A stretch of DNA of 64,000 nucleotides, taken from the NCBI GenBank assembly GCA_020637165.1, contig JACJWN010000008.1, positions 62,001 through 126,000 on the forward strand. Direction: 5' to 3'. The notes beneath the pieces were generated by a model. That model worked only from the letters and a program-made list of their open reading frames with translations. It was not told where the DNA came from and did no database searches. The position numbers were made by a program, and so were the translations under genes. Shown here in pieces: positions 43,750 to 50,816 of this stretch. Source of the DNA: Mycolicibacterium sp. (lineage in GTDB: Bacteria; Actinomycetota; Actinomycetes; Mycobacteriales; Mycobacteriaceae). How positions within the stretch are numbered: the stretch's first letter is position 1; the number at the start of each line of letters is the position of its first letter.

Positions 43750-44545
43750 GTACCACCACGGTCAAGACTCCCCAAGTGGTTGCGCCGCGGTCGGTTCCCG
43801 AACTGGCCGCCGATCTGGACGCCGGGCTGCGCCGGCTCAAACTCGCAGCGATCCGCCGCACCGCACCCGAGGTCCTGCAGACCGCGAAGACCCAGCGGTG
43901 GACTCCCGAGGAAGTGTTGCGCACCCTGGTCGAGAGCGAGCTGGCCGCCAGGGACGCCTCCAACGTAGTCAACCGGCTCAAAGCCGCCGGGTTCCCAGTG
44001 GCCAAAACCCTGGACTCCTTCGACGTGGCCGCCTCCTCCATCCCCCGAAGGTGTTCGACTACCTGGCAAGTTTGGAATGGATACGCGCCCAACAGAATCT
44101 GGCGATCATCGGACCAGCCGGCACCGGTAAATCCCACACCCTGATCGCCCTGGGAACCGCCGCGATCCACGCCGGACACAAGGTCCGCTACTTCACCGCC
44201 GCCGACCTCGTGGAAACCCTCTACCGCGGCATGGCCGACAACACCGTCGGCAAGATCATCGAATCCCTGCTGCGGGTCGATCTGATCATCCTCGACGAAC
44301 TCGGCTTCGCCCCGCTCGATGACACCGGCACCCAACTACTGTTCCGCCTCGTCGCCGGCGCCTACGAACGCCGATCCCTGGCCATCGGATCACACTGGCC
44401 CTTCGAACAATGGGGCCGATTCCTACCCGAACAGACCACCGCGGTCAGCATCCTCGACCGCCTCCTGCACCACGCCACCGTCGTCATCACCGACGGCCAG
44501 TCCTACCGCATGAAAGACGCCCAACACCGAAAGGGGACCCACTAA
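43746..44545 (+). pseudogene. istB: IS21-family helper ATPase IstB, frameshifted
   Basis: The N-terminal 99 residues (LAADLDAGLRRLKLAAIRRT ... FDVAASSIP) read in the istB frame, and the AAA+ core (VFDYLASLEWIRAQQNLAII, GPAGTGKSH, LIILDELGF) continues in another frame. The break is at about 44040-44046, in a run of five C; one additional C would restore a continuous ~266-residue IstB. A mutation, a sequencing error in the homopolymer, or a programmed shift are all possible. The stop codon coincides with the CTAA target of the IS701-like insertion. Confidence 0.85.
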
Positions 44546-45974
44546 TACTGCAGCCGTAGATCGTGGTCATTGGTTTTCCCGTCGTCGGTAGTGGGATTGG
44601 CGGGCGCGGTATTGGTGTTGTCGGCGCCATTTGGACCAGGCCAGCAGGGTGGCCAGGGTGTGGTTGGTGTGCAGGAGCAGGGCGTCGAAGAGCCGGCGAA
44701 ACTCGTTGACAGTCAACCTGATCAGGCCGGCGACTGAGGGCTGGGCGTCGCGTTCGATGGCGGTGGCCACTGCGAGGAACGCGTGGGCGAGCATGGCCAG
44801 GGTGGTCCAGCGGTGCCAGGAGCACCAGCGCCGGACCTGGTGCTGGTCCAGACCGACCAGACCCTTGGCCGCCTGAAAGGACTCCTCGATACGCCAGCGC
44901 TGTCCGGCCACGGCAACCAAGGTGCGTAGCGGGACGGGTCGGGGGCTGTAGCAGCGCAGGTAGGCGTGCTCGCCGGTGCGGTCGTTGCGGCGGATCAGCA
45001 AATGATGGATGCCGGGGTCGGTGTCGTCTTCGGCGAGCAGCCGGAACCAGGCCCAGGAGTACATCCTTGGCCCGTGTGCGCCGGCGCCGGCGGAGTGGCG
45101 CTGCCAGGCATGCGGTGGGATCAGCCCCGGCAGGGCATCGACGCGCAACGGGCCGGCGCCGGTAGGAACCCGCCGGTTGGCCGCGATGGCCATCACATAG
45201 CCCAGGTTGTGGGCGCGGATGGCTGCCCGCAGACGCGGGTCGGCGCCATAGACCTCATCACCGGTCACCCAGGCAGCGGGAACGCCTGCGGCTACCGCCC
45301 GGTCGATCAGTTGCTTCGCCAGTTCCGGTTTGGTCGCAAAGCCACACTCGCTCTGAGGGATTCCCGCATCAGCGCAGCGGCCGGGGTCCTCGGTCCAGGA
45401 CTTGGGCAGATACAAAGCGCGGTCGATCAGGGCGTGTCCGCGCGGGGCTGCGTAGGTCAGATATACCGCCACCTGGGAGTTCTCAATGCGCCCGGCCGTC
45501 CCGGAGTATTGCCGTTGAACCCCGACGCTGTGGGTGCCTTTCTTGACATCTCCGGTCTCGTCGACGACCAGGATCGCCCCTGGGTCGCCGAAGGCGTCGA
45601 TGACGTAGTCGCGGACATCGTCACGCACCGCCTCGGCATCCCAGCGGGCCCGGCCCAGCAGGTGCTGAAACGCGTGCGGCGTGGCGGCGCCACGGTGCTC
45701 AGCGATGGTCCAGCAATTTTTTCGATCCAGGCCCGAGACCATCCCCGCGAGTAACTCGCCGGCATGGCGCAGTGGCTCGAAACGGGCAAAACGCGGCGCG
45801 ATGCGATCCAGCACCGCGGTGAACTCAGCCTGCCAACGCTGGGGGTCTACGCTATGAACCGCGGCGATCGCGGCATATTCAGATGTCTTCACAAACTCCG
45901 AACAATGCCGCGGTCACCGCCCTGACCAGTGCAGACACGCCGAATCCCACCAACCACGATCTACGGCTGCAGTA
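44546..45974 (-). mobile_element. IS701-family element nested in the IS21 element
   Basis: A 1,429-bp element with inverted ends TACTGCAGCCGTAGATCG at 44546 and its complement ending at 45974. CTAA on both sides (44542 and 45975) is the 4-bp YTAR duplication characteristic of IS701. It inserted exactly at the istB stop codon, so istB coding is unaffected by it. It carries one complete transposase gene. Confidence 0.92.
44567..45892 (-). CDS. IS701-family transposase
   Basis: A 441-residue DDE transposase. The first catalytic Asp is in ILVVDETGDVKKGTHSVGVQ; the second is in AWVTGDEVYGADPRLRAAIR; the Glu region is GQRWRIEESFQAAKGLVGLD. The spacing and the WRIEESFQ motif are characteristic of IS701. 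It appears intact and starts at ATG 45892, inside the left inverted end by about 80 bp. Confidence 0.92.
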   Translation of the reverse strand: MKTSEYAAIAAVHSVDPQRWQAEFTAVLDRIAPRFARFEPLRHAGELLAGMVSGLDRKNCWTIAEHRGAATPHAFQHLLGRARWDAEAVRDDVRDYVIDAFGDPGAILVVDETGDVKKGTHSVGVQRQYSGTAGRIENSQVAVYLTYAAPRGHALIDRALYLPKSWTEDPGRCADAGIPQSECGFATKPELAKQLIDRAVAAGVPAAWVTGDEVYGADPRLRAAIRAHNLGYVMAIAANRRVPTGAGPLRVDALPGLIPPHAWQRHSAGAGAHGPRMYSWAWFRLLAEDDTDPGIHHLLIRRNDRTGEHAYLRCYSPRPVPLRTLVAVAGQRWRIEESFQAAKGLVGLDQHQVRRWCSWHRWTTLAMLAHAFLAVATAIERDAQPSVAGLIRLTVNEFRRLFDALLLHTNHTLATLLAWSKWRRQHQYRARQSHYRRRENQ

Positions 45975-46053
45975 CTAACCACAACCAGAACTACCGCACA
46001 AGGTGGCGACTTTTACCTGGCCACCAGCGGGGACATCAACCTGGCCATTGACA

Positions 46054-46164
46054 CAACGCGAAAGCTATCGCAAAGGGACCTTGGCGCCGGACCGTCAGAA
46101 GAGACTGGCGGCGTTGCCGCGGTGGAGTTGGGACGCTCCCCCAAATGGACCACGAGTGACATGA
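46054..46164 (+). pseudogene. Detached 3' end of the nuclease-helicase
   Basis: After the IS21 target duplication the helicase sequence resumes (RESYRKGTLAPDRQKRLAAL, then PRWSWDAPPNGPRVT and a stop at 46164). This is the original C-terminus of the gene. It differs from the matching part of the first duplication copy by one base (GCGCCG versus GCACCG). It is no longer joined to an upstream frame. The following 46,165-46,277 holds no gene. Confidence 0.88.
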
Positions 46165-46277
46165 CGGTGGGAGCCTTTAGACCCGCGCATTCCGCTGACG
46201 TGCGACCCTCGATTACGTCTGAGTGCTGTTTTGGGGAGAACATCAAAGCGTGGGGGCCAGCCTTCGCTGCGAATTGC

Positions 46278-46727
46278 TCATAAGACAACGCCGCCATTGC
46301 TTGTCGCGGTGAAGAGATCGAGCTTAGGAGCGCCGCTGTAAATGGCGTCGCCGGCAACTAGCTCAAGGCCTTTGGCTATCGCGCAGGCGGCAATCCATCG
46401 GTCACCGGAATGCCTTTTACCTTGCAACGCGTGGCCGATCCGTCGACAGTCCGCCGCTAGCGTCGCGTAGGCGTCTACTACGTCGTCATCGGTGTTAATC
46501 GTCGGCATGCGGTCGAGAATGTCCATTAGTCGGCTCATTCGGGTGGTGCCCCAACCCGCTGACCGGGCTCCTGAAAGAGCTTCAGCCCGGGTCTGAAAAG
46601 AGATCAAGACGCGACGGCCGGTCAGATGTAGCTTCCAGCCCGCCACCCGAATGTCGGTAGAACTTTTGTTCACGTATACAAGGCTGAAGACATCTGTGTC
46701 GACGAGCGACGCAGGCAGCGGCTTCAC
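46278..46727 (-). CDS. PIN-domain ribonuclease toxin (VapC-like)
   Basis: A 149-residue PIN-domain protein, probably an RNase toxin. The four acids expected are visible: LVDTDVFSLVY near the N-terminus, the Glu of TRAEALSG, GDRWIAACAIA, and the Asp of VAGDAIYSGAPKLD. It overlaps the upstream 285-residue gene by four bases (46724-46727), as toxins overlap their antitoxins. It lies at the distal end of element A, where a toxin-antitoxin pair could stabilise the island. Confidence 0.82.
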   Translation of the reverse strand: MKPLPASLVDTDVFSLVYVNKSSTDIRVAGWKLHLTGRRVLISFQTRAEALSGARSAGWGTTRMSRLMDILDRMPTINTDDDVVDAYATLAADCRRIGHALQGKRHSGDRWIAACAIAKGLELVAGDAIYSGAPKLDLFTATSNGGVVL

Positions 46728-47581
46728 GAACGGGCGGCCCTCAAGAACTCGTCAAACTCCGTAGACGTGAGCTCGATGCCACCGTCGAAATCGGCACCGG
46801 GGGCGCTCAACAGAATCTCGCTGAGTGGTACGACATGACGCCCCAGATGAGCGGCGGCGGGATCATCGGCTCCGTGGACGCGCACGTTGTCGAGAGCGAC
46901 TAGTCGGCCGGATTGGTGGAGAACCGATTCTCCTTCCGCGACAACCCACTGGCCGACAAGCTGTCCTGCGACCGAATCATTCTCGACGTGTCTCAGTTCC
47001 ACAGCTTGGTCGACGTCATCACGCACCCGGAACTCATGAGAGCGCAGGTCGACCTTCTCCAAGCGTCCGTGAATCTGAGTTAAACCACCCAGCCGATCAC
47101 CTGGTGGGGACCATATCTCGGACTGAAGCCCAGCTACGTTGATTCCGATTGTTGGACGGGAAGCGGACGACAGCTCGGCACGAGGTGCCGCAACCCGTAG
47201 GGCATTAATCAGCTTGCTTGCGCTTTCGGCAACTAGTTCACTGACCCAGTCGGCCCGCCGATTATCTGAAATGCCCGCTAACACCTCCCAAAACCGCTCA
47301 TCAGCTAACTCCTGTTCGGGAATAGCGACGTCGAGTGTGTTAATGGGTCCTTTGGTGAACTGCAGGACGGTACTTCCAGCAGTGAGGCCACAGAGGCGCA
47401 GTTGCGAGAACTCTTCGACGTACTGTTTGGTCCGGCCCGGACCAGGTGTCTGAACGATATCTCTGCCGATTCGTAACGTCAGTTCCTGGAGAGCACTGGC
47501 GAGTCCGGAGAGATCCTTCGCGGCAATCTCCCCGTTCGGGGCAGCGGCGTCGATCAAGCGCAGCTCAAATTCGCTGGTCAT
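46724..47581 (-). CDS. Putative antitoxin partner of the PIN toxin
   Basis: A 285-residue protein from ATG 47581 (MTSEFELRLIDAAAPNGEIA), which has GGGGGTG upstream; an in-frame start at 47632 is possible. No strong family match is seen. Its last residues, GGIELTSTEFDEFLRAA, resemble the short C-terminal segments with which VapB antitoxins hold their toxins. The bulk (LSGLASALQELTLRIGRDIV) may be a nucleic-acid-binding or dimerisation domain. The unusual length for an antitoxin and the four-base overlap with the toxin gene are the main points; the role is inference. Confidence 0.55.
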   Translation of the reverse strand: MTSEFELRLIDAAAPNGEIAAKDLSGLASALQELTLRIGRDIVQTPGPGRTKQYVEEFSQLRLCGLTAGSTVLQFTKGPINTLDVAIPEQELADERFWEVLAGISDNRRADWVSELVAESASKLINALRVAAPRAELSSASRPTIGINVAGLQSEIWSPPGDRLGGLTQIHGRLEKVDLRSHEFRVRDDVDQAVELRHVENDSVAGQLVGQWVVAEGESVLHQSGRLVALDNVRVHGADDPAAAHLGRHVVPLSEILLSAPGADFDGGIELTSTEFDEFLRAARS

Positions 47582-47781
47582 CCAGATCACCCCCGTACTT
47601 GAGTCACCTACACGATCAACGGTAGGCCGCATCGGTCTGCAACGACAACCAAACGGGTCGCAATCCTGTCACAGCCTGCCGACGAGTACCGGCGCGGGAA
47701 CCGCCTAATCGACGACCTCTGAAAGCCCCGCCAATTGATCTTTTAGCCCCGGAATCGCACAATCGTGCGGTTCTCGGTTTC

Positions 47782-47882
47782 GCCACGAAAAGCGGAAAAA
47801 CCCGCTCGCCACCTCGAGCGGAAAATGACCGAAGGCGCAGTTTACCGCCGACTCGGTTCGCCATCGAAAAACGGAACCGACA
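47782..47882 (-). repeat. Distal (L-type) end of element A
   Basis: Three inverted sites of form GCCA-N6-GCGGAA lie at 47782, 47808 and 47860, with a 36-bp gap before the outermost. The terminus is ACGGAACCGACA, the complement of TGTCGGTTCCG, one base different from the proximal end. A related block occurs at 62741-62841 in element B. The spaced layout parallels the Tn7 left end. Confidence 0.82.
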
Positions 47883-47887
47883 GGTAC

Positions 47888-48036
47888 TGTAGGTTCCGCT
47901 TTTCGATGGCCAAATTCCGCTTTTGATGGCAGTAGATTGGCAATTTTGCCGGAAAGTTGTTGGGACGGCTACCTAACTGTTGACCGCAGAGCCTTCCCGG
48001 TGGGACGCTCATGATGCGCGGAGCAAGCGATGTCGG
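47888..48036 (+). repeat. R-type end of element B with tnsA start relic
   Basis: Begins TGTAGGTTCCGCTTTTCGA; the sites TTCCGCTTTTCGATGGC and TTCCGCTTTTGATGGC are followed by TTGGCAATTTTGCCGG, as in element A. The relic at 48016-48036 ends with GCGATGTCGG, the first codons of tnsA. The sequence then diverges. From 48,037 to 48,204 there is no gene. Confidence 0.85.
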
Positions 48037-48204
48037 CACTAATCATCACGAATACTGGCCCCATCTGCCGGAGACCACTGCGTCACTGCAGCTAGAGGCG
48101 GCGATCTTATTGTCGTGACGACAGACTGCTAAGTCCTGATTTGTGCGTTGCGGATCTGGGACGCGACTGTTATCCGTTGCTGCTCGTGCTGATTCACCCT
48201 TTGT

Positions 48205-49152
48205 GTGACCGTCATTGCCGTGGCCACGAGGAAATTGACGAAGTCCGACGTTCGGCTGGCCGCTCGCTGTGCGGCGGTGGCGTCGATGGGCGCGGCGGTG
48301 ATTCACTTCGCGGTCACGCCGATGCATTGGCGGGATTGGTTGCCATCGGGCGTGTTTTTCGCAGTCCTGGCCAGTTTTCAGCTGGTGTGGGGGTTGGTGG
48401 CGTGGTCGCGGCAGAACGCCTGGGTGCTATCCGCCGGAATTGCGGCGAATGTGGGCGCGGCCGGATTGTGGGTGATGTCCTGTATCAGTGGGCCGCCGGT
48501 CGGGCCTTCGGCAGGACAGCCTGAACCGGTAGGGGCAGCCGGGATTTGTGTTCTGCTGCTTCAGCTTTATGTCGTCATGGGCGCCGGGTGGGCGTGGTCG
48601 CGAATGCATCAGGCTGAAGAGGTTTCCGGGTTTGGGCGGGCGATGGTGCTCATGGGGGCCAACACGATCGTGGCCGGGGCGGTCACGTTGGGCTTGGCGG
48701 CCAGCTTGCAGGGCCACCATCACCATCACCATGGGGCAGCTGCCGAGGCGCAGGAGGGCCATCATTCCCATCACGAGGCGCACATGGACGGTGATGCCCA
48801 CATGGAGGGCCACATGGATGGCGCGCACATGGACGGCGACGCTCACATGGATGCAGACGGGCACATGGACGGCGGTCACCATCCGTCGGTCCCCCTGGCG
48901 CCCCCTGCAGGCACGGGGGCGCCGGAGGAGGAGCTGCCGGTGACCGACATGTCCCTTGAGGTCGACGGCGACCATCATGGGGAGCCCGGCGTGCCGGCTG
49001 CCGGTGGAGTGACCCAGCCAGCGCCGGAGGCCCCCGCGCCCCCCGCGGCGGTGCCCGCTGCGAAACCGGCTCCGGCGCAGTCTTCTTCGTCGGCGGTGGA
49101 GTCAGAGGGTGATGGTGACGCCGACGGTCACCAGCACCACCACGACGATTGA
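48205..49152 (+). CDS. Membrane protein with His/Met-rich metal-binding tail
   Basis: A 315-residue protein from GTG 48205. Four hydrophobic segments (AAVIHFAVTP, FFAVLASFQLVWGLVAW, VLLLQLYVVMGAGWAW, ANTIVAGAVTLGLAASL) occupy residues 20-175. The tail then contains a natural run of six His and repeats of the form HMDGDAHMEGHMDGAHMDGD, then a Pro/Ala linker and a final HQHHHDD. Such tails bind copper. It is the first gene of element B, convergent with a beta-propeller gene. No family name is recognised; copper storage or delivery is inferred. Confidence 0.7.
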   Translation: MTVIAVATRKLTKSDVRLAARCAAVASMGAAVIHFAVTPMHWRDWLPSGVFFAVLASFQLVWGLVAWSRQNAWVLSAGIAANVGAAGLWVMSCISGPPVGPSAGQPEPVGAAGICVLLLQLYVVMGAGWAWSRMHQAEEVSGFGRAMVLMGANTIVAGAVTLGLAASLQGHHHHHHGAAAEAQEGHHSHHEAHMDGDAHMEGHMDGAHMDGDAHMDADGHMDGGHHPSVPLAPPAGTGAPEEELPVTDMSLEVDGDHHGEPGVPAAGGVTQPAPEAPAPPAAVPAAKPAPAQSSSSAVESEGDGDADGHQHHHDD

Positions 49153-49165
49153 GCGCCCGACGGGC

Positions 49166-50257
49166 CTAGTGGTGTCCGCTGTGCGGATCAGACTGGGATT
49201 CACCCGGCGGCAAGGTCGACGGGCTGGGGATGTCGAGGGTGGTGCTGCTGGCCGGGGCGGTGGCGGGCGGTCGTGACGAGTAGCTGATGCCGCTGGGCTC
49301 GGTGCCGACGGGAATCGGGGGCATCGCCGTCGACGACGAGAGATCGACAGCGGTGACGGTGTTGTCGAAGCTGTTGGTCACCCACGCCCATTCGCCGGAG
49401 TCGTCGATCACCACGCCGTGCGGCCCGGCGCCGGTGGTGACCGTGCCGCGGGTGGTCATGGCTTTGGTGTCGATGACCGACAGCGTGTGTCCCTGGGCGT
49501 CCTTGGTGCCTTGGTCGGCGGAGACGACTTCGTTCCCGTCGGGGGTGAGGTAGAGCTGGACCGGCGCGTTGGGCACGGATGCGCTGCCGACCATTTTGCG
49601 TTGTGCCAGATCGACTTTCACCACGCTGGGGGGATCGCTGATCCCGGTGTAGGCGTACTTGCCGTCGGCGCTGACCGCCACTTGAGCGGGACTGGAGCCG
49701 ACGGGGATGGCGCCCAGGTATTTGTCGGTGGCCGGGTCGATGAGATCGACGGCGCCGTCCATCGTGTTGGCGACAACAATCACCGAGCCGCCGGCGGCGG
49801 CCCGCAGCCCGTGGGGCATGCCATCCAGGGTGATCCGCCCGGCCGGGCTCAGACCGGGACCCTGGTAGATCGACACCGTGCCGTCCCCGGAGTTGGTGAC
49901 GTACACCTTGCCGTTGGGCGCGTCGATGACATGGGCGGGATGGGGTCCGGTGGGCGCTGTGGCGGTCACCCGGTAGGTGGCGGGGTCGATCGCGACGACG
50001 AGGCCGGCGCTGCTGACCGCGTACACCACCGAGTTGTCACGGCCGACTTGGATGTTGTGTGGCCCTTTGATTCCGGTGAGGGTCATGGTCACCGTGTTGG
50101 TGGCGGCGTCGATGACCGACACGCTGTCGTGGCCCTCATCGGCGACCCAGACCGACCCCGACCGGGGTGGGGATGCCTGGGGCTTGCTCGAACATCCCGT
50201 CAGGGCTGTTGCAACAAGGGTGATGGCGGTGATCGCCCGGACTGCTGCTGTCGCCAT
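49166..50257 (-). CDS. YVTN beta-propeller lipoprotein
   Basis: A 363-residue exported protein. ATG 50257 (MATAAVRAITAITLVATALT) has AGGGGG upstream and yields a lipobox, LTGC, at about residue 22. Seven blades of the YVTN type follow (SVWVADEGHDSVSVIDAATN, KVYVTNSGDGTVSIYQG, YAYTGISDPPSVVKVDL, WAWVTNSFDNTVTAVDL). The C-terminus SDPHSGHH is His-rich. It probably follows the L,D-transpeptidase and DUF gene in one transcript. A second propeller is encoded at 61,583. The role in copper handling is inferred from context. Confidence 0.82.
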   Translation of the reverse strand: MATAAVRAITAITLVATALTGCSSKPQASPPRSGSVWVADEGHDSVSVIDAATNTVTMTLTGIKGPHNIQVGRDNSVVYAVSSAGLVVAIDPATYRVTATAPTGPHPAHVIDAPNGKVYVTNSGDGTVSIYQGPGLSPAGRITLDGMPHGLRAAAGGSVIVVANTMDGAVDLIDPATDKYLGAIPVGSSPAQVAVSADGKYAYTGISDPPSVVKVDLAQRKMVGSASVPNAPVQLYLTPDGNEVVSADQGTKDAQGHTLSVIDTKAMTTRGTVTTGAGPHGVVIDDSGEWAWVTNSFDNTVTAVDLSSSTAMPPIPVGTEPSGISYSSRPPATAPASSTTLDIPSPSTLPPGESQSDPHSGHH

Positions 50258-50357
50258 CGTGGCCCCCTGGTCGACGAAGGACGTACCGCGTCCTGACGTG
50301 GATTCCACGCTACCCGTGCTGACCCTCACGGCATTTCGGCCTCGCTGAACCGGACTT

Positions 50358-50816
50358 TCAGTGGCCGTGGTCGAAGACCACCAGAGTGTGGGCGAGTGCG
50401 CCGTCGACGAAGTAGGCGCGGCAGTCGAAATGGTCTTGAATCGTGGTGCCGATCTCGCTGGGCGCGTTGGCCACCCCGGAGACGTTGAGCACCGTGATAC
50501 GCGCAGTGTCGATTCCCTTGAGCGCTTCGCTGGCTGTCAGGGAGGAGAAGTCCCGGCCCTCGGTGTCGAGCGTGCTGGGCTCGGTACGGACATCGGAGAG
50601 AGTGGCCTTGTCCGGGGCGACCAGCCTTTTCATCACCTCGGCCTGGCATGTTTGTTGGGCGGCCTGCTCGGCGGAGTTCGCGGTCCCGCCGGGCTTTCCC
50701 AGCTGCAGTGCGCCGGTGGCGACGGCGACGGCGACAATGGCGGCGCCGGCGACGACCAGGGCGGCGATCCACAACAGCGGGCCGCGGTTGCCGCGATCAG
50801 CGTGGTGGTTGACCAT
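50358..50816 (-). CDS. Membrane-anchored protein of unknown function
   Basis: A 152-residue protein from ATG 50816 (MVNHHADRGNRGPLLWIAAL), which has AGGGAGCC upstream. One membrane segment (LLWIAALVVAGAAIVAVAVA) precedes a periplasmic domain (QTCQAEVMKRLVAPDKATLS, ITVLNVSGVANAPSEIGTTI, DHFDCRAYFVDG) with two Cys that may pair. It overlaps the 3' end of the L,D-transpeptidase gene, so both are one transcript. I do not recognise the family; small exported proteins of this layout are common in actinobacteria. Confidence 0.65.
   Translation of the reverse strand: MVNHHADRGNRGPLLWIAALVVAGAAIVAVAVATGALQLGKPGGTANSAEQAAQQTCQAEVMKRLVAPDKATLSDVRTEPSTLDTEGRDFSSLTASEALKGIDTARITVLNVSGVANAPSEIGTTIQDHFDCRAYFVDGALAHTLVVFDHGH

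Larger units (their letters stand above)
42068..46053 (+). mobile_element. IS21-family element, interrupted by an IS701-family element
   Basis: The ends are TGCCCATGGCCATGAAAAAG at 42068 and TGGCCATTGACA finishing at 46053; both carry further inward repeats of the form GTCCCC-N-CTGGTGGCCAGGT. Flanking CAACG (42063 and 46054) is a 5-bp target duplication. It encodes IstA and a frameshifted IstB. Without the nested 1.4-kb element it would be about 2.55 kb, typical of the family. It sits in the second copy of the helicase duplication. Confidence 0.92.
27650..47882 (+). mobile_element. Tn7-like transposon, element A (autonomous)
   Basis: A 20.2-kb element bounded by TGTAGGTTCC at 27650 and the complementary GGAACCGACA ending at 47882. 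The tnsA-proximal end has closely packed repeats, the distal end has three spaced ones, the same asymmetry as Tn7 right and left ends. It carries tnsA, tnsB, tnsC, two tniQ genes, an XRE regulator, a nuclease-helicase and a toxin-antitoxin pair. About 4 kb of its length is later IS insertion. It lies 9 bp after the dnaB stop with tnsA nearest dnaB, the same orientation Tn7 takes beside glmS. Flanking 5-mers are CGACC on the left and GGTAC on the right, so no target duplication is visible. Confidence 0.88.

Noticed and set aside
27650-47882. CRISPR-associated transposon
   Set aside because: Despite two TniQ proteins there are no Cascade or Cas12k genes and no repeat array; target choice seems protein-guided.
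48205-49152. Vector contamination because of the His6 run
   Set aside because: The run is embedded in a longer His/Met-rich tail with native codon use and sits within a coherent copper locus.
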